The position numbers were made by a program, and so were the translations under genes. Positions 1 to 9,641 of a stretch of 59,484 nucleotides of DNA are shown here, in pieces. Below the pieces are notes generated by a model. It saw only the letters and a list, made by a program, of their open reading frames with translations, was not told the DNA's origin and made no database searches. The stretch is from the NCBI GenBank assembly GCA_019694675.1, contig JAIBBK010000046.1:1-59484 (forward strand). The letters are read 5' to 3'. How positions within the stretch are numbered: the stretch's first letter is position 1; every line of letters begins with the position of its first letter. The stretch comes from Ignavibacteria bacterium (GTDB lineage: Bacteria; Bacteroidota; Ignavibacteria; Tepidaquicellales; Tepidaquicellaceae).

Positions 1-779
1 CGCTTCTCTCGGGAGTTACCACGGGCGCGCATTTTCACGGGCCGGCATCATCAACAGAAAACGCAGGCACTCAGGTTATCTGGACCGGCTTTCCGCTTGG
101 TGTTACGCACGGCACATACAGCAATACTTTTATTCTTGCACCTTCCGTGGAGAGCATTCTTCTTCAGGGCAGAATGTATGCAGATATTCATACCGCTTAT
201 GCATTCAACGGAGAGATAAGGACACAGATGAACATGCAGTTGAGGTATTTGCGTCTGACGTACCTGACTGAAGGAATGTATGATGAGATCACAAACAAGA
301 TGAAAAGAGATACGATACAGGTGAACCTCAGAAGTTCAGCATTTCCGTATGCCGTCGTTGATGTTGCAAAGACAAGAATTGACACTACGGGAAGTGGGCT
401 TTTCCTGAATTTCAATTCCGCACCTAGCTTCACTCCTTATTATATACAGGTTCTCCACAGGAACGGCCTTGAGCTCTGGAGCGGCAATACGGTTTCATGG
501 ACAAACAACGCATTGATCTACGATTTCACGAATGCGGCATCAAAAGCATACGGCAGTAACATGGTGCAGAAAGGCTCCCGGTTCTGCACGTACAGCGGGG
601 ATGTTAATCAGGATGCCGTGATAGATGCCACAGACCTGAGCATCATTGACAACGGCGCAATGGCATTTGTTACGGGCTATGTTCCCTCCGACCTCAACGG
701 CGACAACTTCGTTGACGGCACGGATTATTCCATCGGCGACAACAACGCTGCCAATTACATCACGGCGATCACTCCTTAA
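1..779 (+). CDS. CHRD-domain protein with C-terminal dockerin-like domain, 5' end outside window
   Basis: The frame is open from base 3, so the start lies upstream of the window. The first ~75 codons read as the end of a CHRD (chordin-type) domain: GAHFHGPAS, then LLQGRMYADIHTAYAF and NGEIRTQM, matching the family pattern AHIHGPA...G..YvNiHT...GEIRGQ. After a ~110-residue region I do not recognise come two calcium-loop-like segments, GDVNQDAVIDATDLS and SDLNGDNFVDGTDYS, with acidic residues spaced as in a duplicated dockerin type I/EF-hand unit. The protein ends just after it (NYITAITP) and has no T9SS NYPNPFNP domain. CHRD domains are known from extracellular proteins; the ligand here is unknown. 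It is followed after 137 bp by the T9SS paralog cluster on the same strand. Confidence 0.8.
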   Translation, partial: LLSGVTTGAHFHGPASSTENAGTQVIWTGFPLGVTHGTYSNTFILAPSVESILLQGRMYADIHTAYAFNGEIRTQMNMQLRYLRLTYLTEGMYDEITNKMKRDTIQVNLRSSAFPYAVVDVAKTRIDTTGSGLFLNFNSAPSFTPYYIQVLHRNGLELWSGNTVSWTNNALIYDFTNAASKAYGSNMVQKGSRFCTYSGDVNQDAVIDATDLSIIDNGAMAFVTGYVPSDLNGDNFVDGTDYSIGDNNAANYITAITP

Positions 780-916
780 TATCAATTAACTGAAGATGTA
801 CTGCCGGGATCGGAAGAAAGTTTGCACAGAATCTGAGCTTAGGTTGTCATAGCTTGATGACTGATTGCTGTTTAGGATAATTGCAGAATGCAGTTAAGAA
901 AAATTATCAGTACTGA

Positions 917-3283
917 ATGAAGTTGTTCCGCTTACAGCTAATATCGGTGTTCCTTTTGTTTGCGCTTGTCAATAATGCGCGATCGCAGAATCCGGCGTAT
1001 GCGCTTGATGTAAACGGCAAGTCGGAAGGATACAACTATGTGGAGTTTGACATTGACATGGTATGGACAAATTCCGGCGTTGCGCCGAATTTCGAGTATG
1101 CGGGAGGACAATACTTTTTTGATTTCAATCCGCTCATAGCAAACGGTGGAGTCCTCACCTATAATTATGCTTCTTCGGATACGTCAGACCTGCCCGTGAA
1201 TCTCAGGCCAAGAAGCCCTGCAATATCCGGAACACAGCTTCGGCTTGCGGTCAATTCATTTCCCGGAGCAGGATTCGGTTATCAGTTTCAGACAGGTGAT
1301 ACGGTGAGAATTGTCAGGATGAGGCTTTCAACATCTGCAAACGTGTTTGCACATGAGCCGCTGAATCTTGTCTGGAGAAACATGCTTCCCAATCCACACA
1401 CAAAGATCTTTGCTTATGTAGGTTCACTCGGCGTGGATATTTCGACGCCGGCGACTCATCAGGTCTCGATCGGAAACGATTCTCTCGGAGGACTTCAGAC
1501 GGTCTTTGCAAATTTTTTCTCCGACACACGGCAAGTGGTTTCCGGCGGCAGTGTGAATTTCTTTGACTCCACATACGGCGCAGGCCAGGCAATGCAGTGG
1601 GAATGGACATTTCCGGGCGGATCGCCGTCCGTATCATCCCTGCAGAATCCCGCAGGCATCTTATACGAAACTCCCGGCATATACGATGTGAGCCTGACGG
1701 CATGGATCGGAACGGACAGTGACACAATCACCAAACATGCATTCATTACCGTGCTTCCTGTTTGTAATGCAACATGGAGCATGCCTGTTCTTATTTCAGA
1801 TGCAGAAAACGAAAGCGACAGTCTGATCTTCGGAATGTCGCAGGAGGGAAGTGACGGCGTGGACACTTGCCTCGGTGAAGTTGCACTTCCTCCGCCACCG
1901 CCTACAGGCGTGTTCGACAGCAGGTTCATCCTCTCTTCGAATGACGGAGTGAAGACAGACATAAGAAAGGACACTGCGCTTAATACAAACTGGCGCATGA
2001 CTTTTCAGCCGTCCTCTTCAGGATATCCCATGAGTTTTGCATGGGATTCGTCTGCGCTTCCTTCATACGGTACCTTTTATTTAAGAGATGAGATCACCGG
2101 AAGCATAGTGAATGTCAATATGCGTCTGCAGTCAGGATATGTGCTTTCAAACACGGGCATTACATCTCTGAAGATCGAGCACACGGTCAATCAGTCGCAA
2201 AACATTGCAGTTGACTCCGGCTGGAACATGGTTTCAGTTCCGCTGAGGGCGGGTGACATGAATTACACAGCATTGTTTCCCGGAGCCGCATCAGAGCCTT
2301 TCGAATATAACGGGGGGTATGTGAATGTTACCACGCTTATCAACGGAACCGGGTACTGGATAAAGTTCAGCGACACGGCAGTTTACAGCATTGAAGGATA
2401 TCCCTGGCAGCCGGAGCAGATAAATATAAACGAAGGCTGGAACCTCGTAGGGCCGTTTGACAAAGACATTCCCGTTGCATCAGTTCTTTCAGAACCTGCC
2501 GGAATACTGATGTCCGGATTCTTCGGTTTCCGAGACGGGTATTTCGAGGCGGATACACTGAAGGCCGGCAAAGGTTACTGGGTCAGAACGTCCGCATCCG
2601 GATATTTGTATGCACAGGCAGCGGCCGGCATTGCAGTTCAAAGGAGCGGTGAACTTCCGGACGGTATGATACGACTCAGCTTCACTTCAGGAGAAGGAAG
2701 CAATGCAGGACTTTACCTTGGCAGGGCTTCGCAGATGAACGGCACATATTATCTTCCGCCTGTTCCGCCTTCCGGCATTTTTGACGTGCGATTTGGATCG
2801 GACAAGTATGTTGAAGATATTGCACAAACAAACACGGTAAAGATAAACTCGACCGGCGGAGAAACGATTCTGACGATGCACGAAGCGAACGGCACAACAT
2901 TAAGAGTGAAAGACCCTGTTGACGGAAGCATCCTTGATGCCGAACTGAAAGAAGGCACTGTGTTGAAGATACCCGCAAGTCTAAACTCCATACTGATTGA
3001 ATCGCCGCTCACTGCGCCGGAGACTTATCAGCTTTCACAGAATTTTCCCAATCCGTTCAATCCATCCACAGTGATAAGCTACGCGATCCCGAAGGACGGG
3101 ATTGTGAAGCTGATTGTGTATGATATCACCGGAAGGGAAGTAAGCGTACCGGTAAACAAATTTCAGACAGCCGGAAAGTATCAGATAAAGTTTGACGCCG
3201 GCGGCCTGTCATCAGGCGTTTACTTTTACAGGTTCACCTCCGGAACTTACGAGAATGTGAAGAGGATGGTGGTGGTAAAGTGA
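917..3283 (+). CDS. T9SS-sorted surface protein: cohesin-like + PKD + double LPPxPP module
   Basis: This is a 788-residue exported protein. A signal peptide (about residues 1-23, cleavage after NARS) is followed by a ~160-residue beta-rich domain (VEFDIDMVWTNSG, FEYAGGQYFFDFN, GTQLRLAVNSFPGAG, TKIFAYVG) that I judge cohesin-like. A PKD domain follows at ~204-282 (WEWTFPGGSP, TPGIYDVSLTA). A shared module at ~278-430 carries DTCLGEVALPPPPPTGVFD. Two GWN repeats (GWNMVSVPL ~434, GWNLVGPFDKDIPV ~508) come next, then a second module copy (YLPPVPPSGIFDVRF ~614). The C-terminal ~85 residues (NFPNPFNPSTVISY to VVVK) are a type A T9SS sorting domain. It is the first of seven paralogs, separated from the next by 686 bp, so it probably has its own promoter. 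The domain order is read directly; the surface-adhesive role is inferred. Confidence 0.88.
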   Translation: MKLFRLQLISVFLLFALVNNARSQNPAYALDVNGKSEGYNYVEFDIDMVWTNSGVAPNFEYAGGQYFFDFNPLIANGGVLTYNYASSDTSDLPVNLRPRSPAISGTQLRLAVNSFPGAGFGYQFQTGDTVRIVRMRLSTSANVFAHEPLNLVWRNMLPNPHTKIFAYVGSLGVDISTPATHQVSIGNDSLGGLQTVFANFFSDTRQVVSGGSVNFFDSTYGAGQAMQWEWTFPGGSPSVSSLQNPAGILYETPGIYDVSLTAWIGTDSDTITKHAFITVLPVCNATWSMPVLISDAENESDSLIFGMSQEGSDGVDTCLGEVALPPPPPTGVFDSRFILSSNDGVKTDIRKDTALNTNWRMTFQPSSSGYPMSFAWDSSALPSYGTFYLRDEITGSIVNVNMRLQSGYVLSNTGITSLKIEHTVNQSQNIAVDSGWNMVSVPLRAGDMNYTALFPGAASEPFEYNGGYVNVTTLINGTGYWIKFSDTAVYSIEGYPWQPEQININEGWNLVGPFDKDIPVASVLSEPAGILMSGFFGFRDGYFEADTLKAGKGYWVRTSASGYLYAQAAAGIAVQRSGELPDGMIRLSFTSGEGSNAGLYLGRASQMNGTYYLPPVPPSGIFDVRFGSDKYVEDIAQTNTVKINSTGGETILTMHEANGTTLRVKDPVDGSILDAELKEGTVLKIPASLNSILIESPLTAPETYQLSQNFPNPFNPSTVISYAIPKDGIVKLIVYDITGREVSVPVNKFQTAGKYQIKFDAGGLSSGVYFYRFTSGTYENVKRMVVVK

Positions 3284-3968
3284 GGACAGTGAATTTTGTT
3301 CATTAGTAAATTGAAGAATGGCGATTAAGCAATAATGCTGATATCTACTGCAGGTCCTACACTCCTCTTCAGGCTGATCCGTAATTAAACAGTCAAGCAA
3401 TTTAGATTCCCTCTCTTTCTTAAAATCCAACTAAGCAATCCGATTGTATACAATTTTTTGTTCTGCAATAGTAGCTCTTTCTTTTGGAAGTATGACATAA
3501 GTCATAGTATAATATTACAAAGATTTCTTAAGTTTGTATAGTTTCTGAATTTGCACAATTGTTTTATATTTTTCATTCGGTTTCCGCGGGGAGATAAATT
3601 CAGGACTAACATGCGGCCGATGCAAATTCAGACTTCTGTTTCAAGGCATATAGCCGACAAGATAAAGGAACTCGACCCAAATCAGAAGTTCCGGTTAGAG
3701 ATATGATACTAGTAAGTTAGAACATTATACTTTGAATTAGTGCAATAAACACGACGGGAAGAAATGGGTGAGAACATGCTGATTGGGACAAGTTCTGCAA
3801 TCTAAGTTAGCCAGAACCTGAATTGTTTCAGATTGAGTTCAGATCATTAATTGAACTCAGGCAAGAAGAGAAGAAGATTTTCGTGAATGCGCAAAGCCGT
3901 TTTCACGGATAGCTGATCTTCCCAAGCAGCGGAAATATTCGTTTACAAAATAAATTATTTTAGATGCT
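3284..3968. other. 685-bp AT-rich gap with possible decayed gene fragments
   Basis: No convincing gene is seen. A 31-codon frame at 3611-3706 (starting MRPMQIQTSVSRHIADKI) and a stop-free stretch at ~3812-3909 (including EFRSLIELRQEEKKIF) have protein-like composition in the same direction as the flanking genes. They may be remains of one degraded gene, but I recognise neither. The last ~80 bp before 3969 are strongly AT-rich and probably carry the promoter of the downstream six-gene set. Confidence 0.4.
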
Positions 3969-6329
3969 ATGAAAAACTTTTCTACTTTAATTGTCACGTT
4001 TATTGTCGTTTGCTTTTGCACGATAAATGTGAGCGCTCAGAACCCGACCTACATTCTCAACGCAACAAACAGGACGCCTTCGCCTAACATTGTCAATTCG
4101 GTTGAGTGGGACATAGACATGACCTGGACAAATTCAGGTGTGGTGCCGAACTACGAGTATGCAGGAGGTCAGTACTTTTTCGATTTCAATACTGCAATTG
4201 CAAACGGCGGAACATTATCGATGTCAAATGCAGGTTCGGACTTGCCGACTAACATGCAACCCAGAAATCCAACAGTGTCCGGTACTCAGTTACGATGGGC
4301 AGTCAATACTTTTCCCGGTGCCGGGAGTGGCTTCAATATGCCTGCAGGAGTTGCTGTTACGATTGTAAGAGTTCGGCTTCAGACGACCGCGGCACAGTTT
4401 GCAGCAACGTCGCTTAACCTTGCATGGAGGAACGCTTTGCCTAATCCGTTCACGAAAATTTTTGCATATGTCGGGACTACAAACACCGACATTTCATTTT
4501 CATCGAATCACTTGATCAGTTTTCCGAATGATCCATTCTTCAACGGACTTGAGGCAAACTTCTATGCGAATACAAGAACAGTAACATACGGGCAGTATGT
4601 CAGCTTCTTTGATTCAACCCTTGGCGGACCAACAAGCTGGGAGTGGCTCTTTACCGGAGGAACTCCTTCCACTTCAACTTCACAGAATCCGGCAAACATA
4701 AGATACAATACCCCGGGCGTTTATCCTGTCAGGCTCATTGCAAGAAAGACCGGATATGTTGACACGGTGCTGAAGACAAATTACATAACTGTCAATCCGT
4801 TCCCGTGCGGTACCACATGGGTACAGATGATAAAACTTTCGGATGCCGGCAATGTAAATGACAGCTTATTCTTTGGATTGTCACCTCAGGGTACGGACGG
4901 TCTTGACACTTGCCTTGGAGAACAGGCTTTGCCGCCGCCGCCGCCAATAGGTGCGTTTGACTGCAGATTTCAACTGCTTTCTCCAAATGATTCCAAACGC
5001 GATATTAAGAAAGACACAATCGGCAATCAGGTATGGTTTATGAAGTTCCAGCCATCATTTGCAGGATATCCGATCACTCTTACATGGAACTCGGCGGCAC
5101 TGCCTACCACTGGATTCTTCTATCTCAAGGATGCCATAACCGGGTCAATTGTTAACATCAACATGCGTGAGCAGAACAGCTTTGTTCTTACAAACACAGG
5201 AATAACTTCTCTGAAGATTGAATATCTGTACAAGTCGACGATAAATGTGAGCGTGAATCCTTTCTGGAACATTGTTTCTGTACCAGTGCTTGCGGAGAAT
5301 ATGCATGTGACATCACTGTTCCCCGGCTGTTACCTACCGGCATACAGTTACAACAACGGATATGTGCCCGTTACCGATCTTGTAAACGGCAAGGGTTACT
5401 GGGTGCAGTTTGAAAATGCAGGACTGTACGGAATTTCAGGAATCAGGCCTACGCCTTATGAGATAAGTGTAGTACAGGGGTGGAATATAATCGGCCCGTT
5501 TGAAGAGAGAATTCCGGTTAACAGGATCGTTACAAATCCACCTGGAATCATTTCAACCCCATTCTACGGATTCAACTACGGATATGTAGTTGCAGATACA
5601 CTGAAACCCGGAAAGGGTTACTGGGTAAGGACAACATCCGCAGGTACAATAAGGAGGGATACAACCGTACTGATGGCATACGGCGGAATGCCGCTTGATA
5701 ACATGAACAACTGGACGCGGCTGGAGATAAGTGACGAAGGCGGAAACAAGACATCACTTTATCTTGCACGAGCTGAAGAAATCACGAATGACTTCCTGCT
5801 TCCGCCGCCCCCGCCAACCGGCGTGTTTGATGTGAGGTTCTCATCCGATGCTCTCGCGGAAGCGTTCGGGCAGAATCATGAGATCAGCATCAGTTCATCA
5901 GCAGGCGCTCTCAAGGTCAAGGCATTCAACCTTGGAGAGAACAGATACAAGATCACTGACGCTGTCAACGGAATTCTGATCAACAGGGAACTCAAAGAAG
6001 GCGAAGAGATCACGATCAATGAAAGTCCAGATAAGCTGATCCTGGTTGAAGAGAATATTCTACCCAGGACCTATGAACTCAGCCAGAATTATCCAAATCC
6101 GTTCAATCCTGTAACCACCATACGCTACCAGCTCCCGAATGCAGGCAATGTAAGACTGATGCTGTATGATGTAATCGGAAGAGAGATAAAGATGCTCGTT
6201 GATGAATATAAGTCGGCAGGTGTGTACGAAGTAAGGTTTGATGCATCCGATCTTGCATCGGGCGTGTACTTCTACAGGATCAAGTCGGGAACGTTCAGTG
6301 ACTTGAAGAAGATGATTCTTTTGAAGTGA
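3969..6329 (+). CDS. T9SS-sorted surface protein, cohesin-like/PKD paralog 2
   Basis: This 786-residue paralog of the gene at 917 has the same domain order. The signal peptide ends near NVSA-QN. The cohesin-like domain includes VEWDIDMTWTNSG and GTQLRWAVNTFPGAG. PKD lies at ~204-278 (WEWLFTGGTP, TPGVYPVRLIA). Module 1 has LPPPPPIGAFDCRF near 321 and the GWN repeats are degenerate (FWNIVSVPV, GWNIIGPFEERIPV). Module 2 has LPPPPPTGVFDVRF near 610, unlike the LPPVPP form usual at that position. The T9SS type A domain starts at NYPNPFNPVTTIRY (~707). The stop is followed by a 10-bp stem-loop at 6344-6378, and the next gene starts 90 bp on. This is likely the first gene of the closely spaced set running to 17863. 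Confidence 0.88.
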   Translation: MKNFSTLIVTFIVVCFCTINVSAQNPTYILNATNRTPSPNIVNSVEWDIDMTWTNSGVVPNYEYAGGQYFFDFNTAIANGGTLSMSNAGSDLPTNMQPRNPTVSGTQLRWAVNTFPGAGSGFNMPAGVAVTIVRVRLQTTAAQFAATSLNLAWRNALPNPFTKIFAYVGTTNTDISFSSNHLISFPNDPFFNGLEANFYANTRTVTYGQYVSFFDSTLGGPTSWEWLFTGGTPSTSTSQNPANIRYNTPGVYPVRLIARKTGYVDTVLKTNYITVNPFPCGTTWVQMIKLSDAGNVNDSLFFGLSPQGTDGLDTCLGEQALPPPPPIGAFDCRFQLLSPNDSKRDIKKDTIGNQVWFMKFQPSFAGYPITLTWNSAALPTTGFFYLKDAITGSIVNINMREQNSFVLTNTGITSLKIEYLYKSTINVSVNPFWNIVSVPVLAENMHVTSLFPGCYLPAYSYNNGYVPVTDLVNGKGYWVQFENAGLYGISGIRPTPYEISVVQGWNIIGPFEERIPVNRIVTNPPGIISTPFYGFNYGYVVADTLKPGKGYWVRTTSAGTIRRDTTVLMAYGGMPLDNMNNWTRLEISDEGGNKTSLYLARAEEITNDFLLPPPPPTGVFDVRFSSDALAEAFGQNHEISISSSAGALKVKAFNLGENRYKITDAVNGILINRELKEGEEITINESPDKLILVEENILPRTYELSQNYPNPFNPVTTIRYQLPNAGNVRLMLYDVIGREIKMLVDEYKSAGVYEVRFDASDLASGVYFYRIKSGTFSDLKKMILLK

Positions 6330-6343
6330 TGACTTAGATCGAT

Positions 6344-6381
6344 GGGGAAATACGATGTTATACGTTGAGTATTTCCCCTTT
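6344..6381 (+). terminator. Stem-loop between two T9SS genes
   Basis: GGGGAAATAC (6344-6353) pairs perfectly with GTATTTCCCC (6369-6378) around a 15-nt loop, followed only by a short TTT. It lies 15 bp after the stop at 6329. The stem is good but the T-run is weak, so it may be a partial terminator, an attenuator or an mRNA-stabilising hairpin between the second and third paralogs. Confidence 0.45.
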
Positions 6382-6419
6382 GGCTGACTAACAAATTCTA
6401 AACACCAAAATTTTCGAAT

Positions 6420-9400
6420 ATGAGAAAGTCCATAGCCATAATTTCACTGCAATTGCTTCTGATTGTTTTTGCACCAACAATTATGTCGCAGAATGTGAAC
6501 GTAAATCCGGGTGCAGGCTCATATCCAACGCTAAAAGCGGCGTTTGATGCAATCAATTCTGGAGTACATACTGGCGCTGTGACAGTGAGCATTCTTGGTA
6601 ATACAACAGAGACACAAACTGCTATTCTGAACGCCAGTGGAGTAGGAAATGCAAGTTATTCGAATTTAACTATTACTCCCAGCGGAGGATCAAGAACTAT
6701 CACAGGAAACGATACTGTAACAATAAGATTCTCAGGTGCGGATAATGTAACAATTGATGGTCGAATAGGTGGCAGTGGCAGAAATCTTACAATTCTTAAT
6801 ACAAGTACATTGTCAAACGCTACAGCTGTTTGGTTATCACATGGTGGATTCTCAACGTCAGATTCACTTGGTGCAAGGAACAATACTGTTCGAAATTGTG
6901 AGATTTCATGCGGCGTTGCGGTAAGTTCAAGTACAACAACCACAATTGGTATTTTGGTTAGCGGAACTTCGAAAACAGCATCAGGAAGAAACAATGATAA
7001 CAATCGGTTACTTGAAAACAATATTGTTAAGTGTAGGATCGGAATCTATGTATTAGGTACATCCATAAACACTAATGAGAATAATCTGATTTCGGCAAAT
7101 GTCATAGGTCCAGCTTCTAATGGTAATGAAAACATCGGAGCCAATGGTATATTTGTAAGATATCAGGACCTCTGCAGTATCACTAACAATGAAGTTCGGT
7201 TTGTGGGAGGCACCTTGTCAAATACAACTTCATCTGCAGACAGAATTGGCATAGCAGTAGGAATAAACTCATGGACGTCAACTGCTAATTCGGCTAACTA
7301 TGGAGGCAATAATGTTATTACAAACAATGTTATCCATGATATCGTCGAAGAGAGATCCGGTTCAGCCGTAGGGATCTTGATCAGTTCTACATTGTCCGGG
7401 CCAAAGACAAACAATCTCATTGCAAACAATGTAATTTACAATCTGAAATCAAACGGATCATCAAGTGATCAATGCATCGGGATTGGCAGCTTCAGTGGAC
7501 CGGGAGATAGGTTCATTTTCAATTCGATTTCAATTATCGGAGATATGGATCCTGACGGAGTTAGTTCAGCTTTGTGCAGTCCTATTGTAGCGGGAATTTC
7601 CAAACATGCATCATCAACAGATACCGCTGTGCTGATTGCGAACAACTCTATTCTGATAGATGCAAATTCAAATACTCTTTCGCTCTTAAAGACACCCATA
7701 ATTGCCCCTGATCTCGGTTACAATTTTGGCTCGGGCGGAATGAAAAACAATAACTACTATGTACCAAGTCTTCAGAATGGAAATGTAACTGGTGTGTCAG
7801 GCACTTCAACTTTATCATACAGCACTTTGCAGCAATGGCAGATTGCATTTCCCGGGCAAGATTTGAATTCTATGCAGTTGGATCCGAAGTACACTAATAA
7901 TTCTTCAAATCTGAAACCATTACTTGGTTCACCATTAAAGAATTCAGGTGCACCAATTAGTGCTGTCACATCGGATATTGAAGGAATTGCAAGAAATGCG
8001 ACAAATCCTACAATTGGAGCTTACGAGACAACAACTCCGAACTGTAACATTTCCTGGAAGCAAGTTCTGAGATTAAGAGACGCCGGTTCAGTCAATGACA
8101 GCATCACATTCGGCATGTCCCCCGCAGGAACAAACGGACTTGACACATGCCTTGGCGAGGTGCTTGTTCCGCCACCGCCTCCGATCGGTGTGTTCGACTG
8201 CAGGTTCATACTGCCAACTAACGATGCTGTAAAAACTGATTTCCGCAAAGACACGGTTCAGAACATTAACTGGCGGATGACTTTTCAGCCGTCGGTGTCG
8301 GGTTATCCGGTAACATTTACCTGGAACAACCAGACCTTGCCTTCAACGGGGACATTCTTCCTTAAGGATGAGATCACCGGGACTATTGTGAATGTCAACA
8401 TGAGGAACGTCACAAGTTACACGCTTACAAACTCCGGCATAACTTCGCTCAAGATCGAATATCTTTACAATCAGACTCTCAGCGGCTCGGTATCGCCCGG
8501 CTGGAACATCGTGTCTGTGCCGCTGAGGACAACCGACATGCTTTACACGGCTCTGTTCCCCGGAGTTGCATCAGAGGCATATACTTACAGCGGAGGGTAT
8601 GTGAGCATTTCAATGCTCAGCAACGGCACAGGATACTGGATGAGATTCAACAACAATGCCAATTACAACTTCACGGGATATCCCTGGTCACCCGAGAATA
8701 TGATCGTCAGCGCAGGGTGGAACCTTATCGGACCGTTTGACGAGAATATTCCCGTCAACACAATACTTTCAAACCCGGCGGGCATTGTGAGTTCAGGCTA
8801 CTTTGGTTACACAGGCGGGTATTACAATCCCGACACGCTCAAAGTGGGAAAGGGATACTGGATAAGGACCACTATGGCCGGATACCTCTATAAAGGAGCA
8901 ACAGACAATCAACCTGCAACTGCCGAGAATCCGCTTGAGAAGTTCGTGAAACTGTCACTGAGCGGAGGAGAAGAGATCAGTGCATCTCTTTATCTCGGTA
9001 ATGCTGAAGAGATAAACTCCGATTACAGCCTTCCGCCTGTTCCTCCGCAGGGAATCTTTGATGCAAGGTTCGGCACGGACAAGATGGTAGAAGTTCTGGG
9101 CCGGAACCATCAGATAAGAATCACTCCTTCACAGAATGAAATTGTTCTCAGTGTTGACAATGCAAAGGGAATGAAGTTCAGAGTGAAGGATGAGATTGAC
9201 GGAACGATACTGAACAAGGAACTGACAGAGGAGTCTCCGGTTATTGTGCCGGCCAATCTATCAACCATTATGCTGGAAATGATTGATGCGTTGCCGCTGA
9301 CATACGAGCTATCACAGAACTATCCCAATCCGTTCAATCCCGCAACTGTGATAAATTATCAGGTGCCGAATGACGGTGTTGTGAAGATAACTGTGTATGA

Positions 9401-9560
9401 TGTGCTGGGAAGGGAAGTGAAACAGCTTGTTAACGGCTTCCGCAGTGCAGGAAGGTATGAAACAAGGTTTGATGCCGGCAGTCTTTCATCAGGAGTTTAC
9501 TTCTACAGAATGAATGCCGGAAGTTTTGATGTGATAAAGAAGATGATGGTGGTGAAGTGA
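6420..9560 (+). CDS. T9SS-sorted parallel beta-helix surface protein
   Basis: This 1046-residue paralog is the largest in the cluster. After a signal peptide (about 1-23, ending TIMSQN) come ~500 residues rich in Asn, Ser and Thr with repeated NN-x-I-x-N turns (TNNVIHDI, IANNVIYNL, NRLLENNIVKCRIG). This is typical of right-handed parallel beta-helix proteins such as polysaccharide lyases and adhesins; no catalytic site is evident. The shared chassis begins near residue 540 (SWKQVLRLRDAG) with VPPPPPIGVFDCRF near 582, GWN repeats near 697 and 760, LPPVPPQGIFDARF near 873, and a T9SS domain from NYPNPFNPATVINY (~968). Within the chassis, 8467-8698 is almost identical to 10933-11164 in the next gene. 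The gene is a fusion of a different N-terminal domain onto the common tail. Confidence 0.87.
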   Translation: MRKSIAIISLQLLLIVFAPTIMSQNVNVNPGAGSYPTLKAAFDAINSGVHTGAVTVSILGNTTETQTAILNASGVGNASYSNLTITPSGGSRTITGNDTVTIRFSGADNVTIDGRIGGSGRNLTILNTSTLSNATAVWLSHGGFSTSDSLGARNNTVRNCEISCGVAVSSSTTTTIGILVSGTSKTASGRNNDNNRLLENNIVKCRIGIYVLGTSINTNENNLISANVIGPASNGNENIGANGIFVRYQDLCSITNNEVRFVGGTLSNTTSSADRIGIAVGINSWTSTANSANYGGNNVITNNVIHDIVEERSGSAVGILISSTLSGPKTNNLIANNVIYNLKSNGSSSDQCIGIGSFSGPGDRFIFNSISIIGDMDPDGVSSALCSPIVAGISKHASSTDTAVLIANNSILIDANSNTLSLLKTPIIAPDLGYNFGSGGMKNNNYYVPSLQNGNVTGVSGTSTLSYSTLQQWQIAFPGQDLNSMQLDPKYTNNSSNLKPLLGSPLKNSGAPISAVTSDIEGIARNATNPTIGAYETTTPNCNISWKQVLRLRDAGSVNDSITFGMSPAGTNGLDTCLGEVLVPPPPPIGVFDCRFILPTNDAVKTDFRKDTVQNINWRMTFQPSVSGYPVTFTWNNQTLPSTGTFFLKDEITGTIVNVNMRNVTSYTLTNSGITSLKIEYLYNQTLSGSVSPGWNIVSVPLRTTDMLYTALFPGVASEAYTYSGGYVSISMLSNGTGYWMRFNNNANYNFTGYPWSPENMIVSAGWNLIGPFDENIPVNTILSNPAGIVSSGYFGYTGGYYNPDTLKVGKGYWIRTTMAGYLYKGATDNQPATAENPLEKFVKLSLSGGEEISASLYLGNAEEINSDYSLPPVPPQGIFDARFGTDKMVEVLGRNHQIRITPSQNEIVLSVDNAKGMKFRVKDEIDGTILNKELTEESPVIVPANLSTIMLEMIDALPLTYELSQNYPNPFNPATVINYQVPNDGVVKITVYDVLGREVKQLVNGFRSAGRYETRFDAGSLSSGVYFYRMNAGSFDVIKKMMVVK
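8467..8698 (+). repeat. 232-bp near-identical tract, copy 1 (partner 10933-11164)
   Basis: Aligned by eye, the tract differs from 10933-11164 at 8 of 232 positions. All eight are third-codon-position silent changes, so the encoded segment (from the Tyr-Asn of YNQTLSG to PWSPE) is identical in both proteins. Sequence on either side diverges clearly. This is the pattern left by recent gene conversion or by duplication under strong purifying selection. Confidence 0.85.
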
Positions 9561-9641
9561 GGCGTGGTTATGTGTAAAGTGAAGAAGTAATGATGAGCTA
9601 AGAGGTTCAAGCAGAATTCACATAACTCAAACTGACAAGTT

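Noticed and set aside
3611..3706. 31-codon frame starting MRPMQIQTSVSRHIADKI
   Set aside because: Too short to stand as a gene and no family recognised; possibly decayed DNA.
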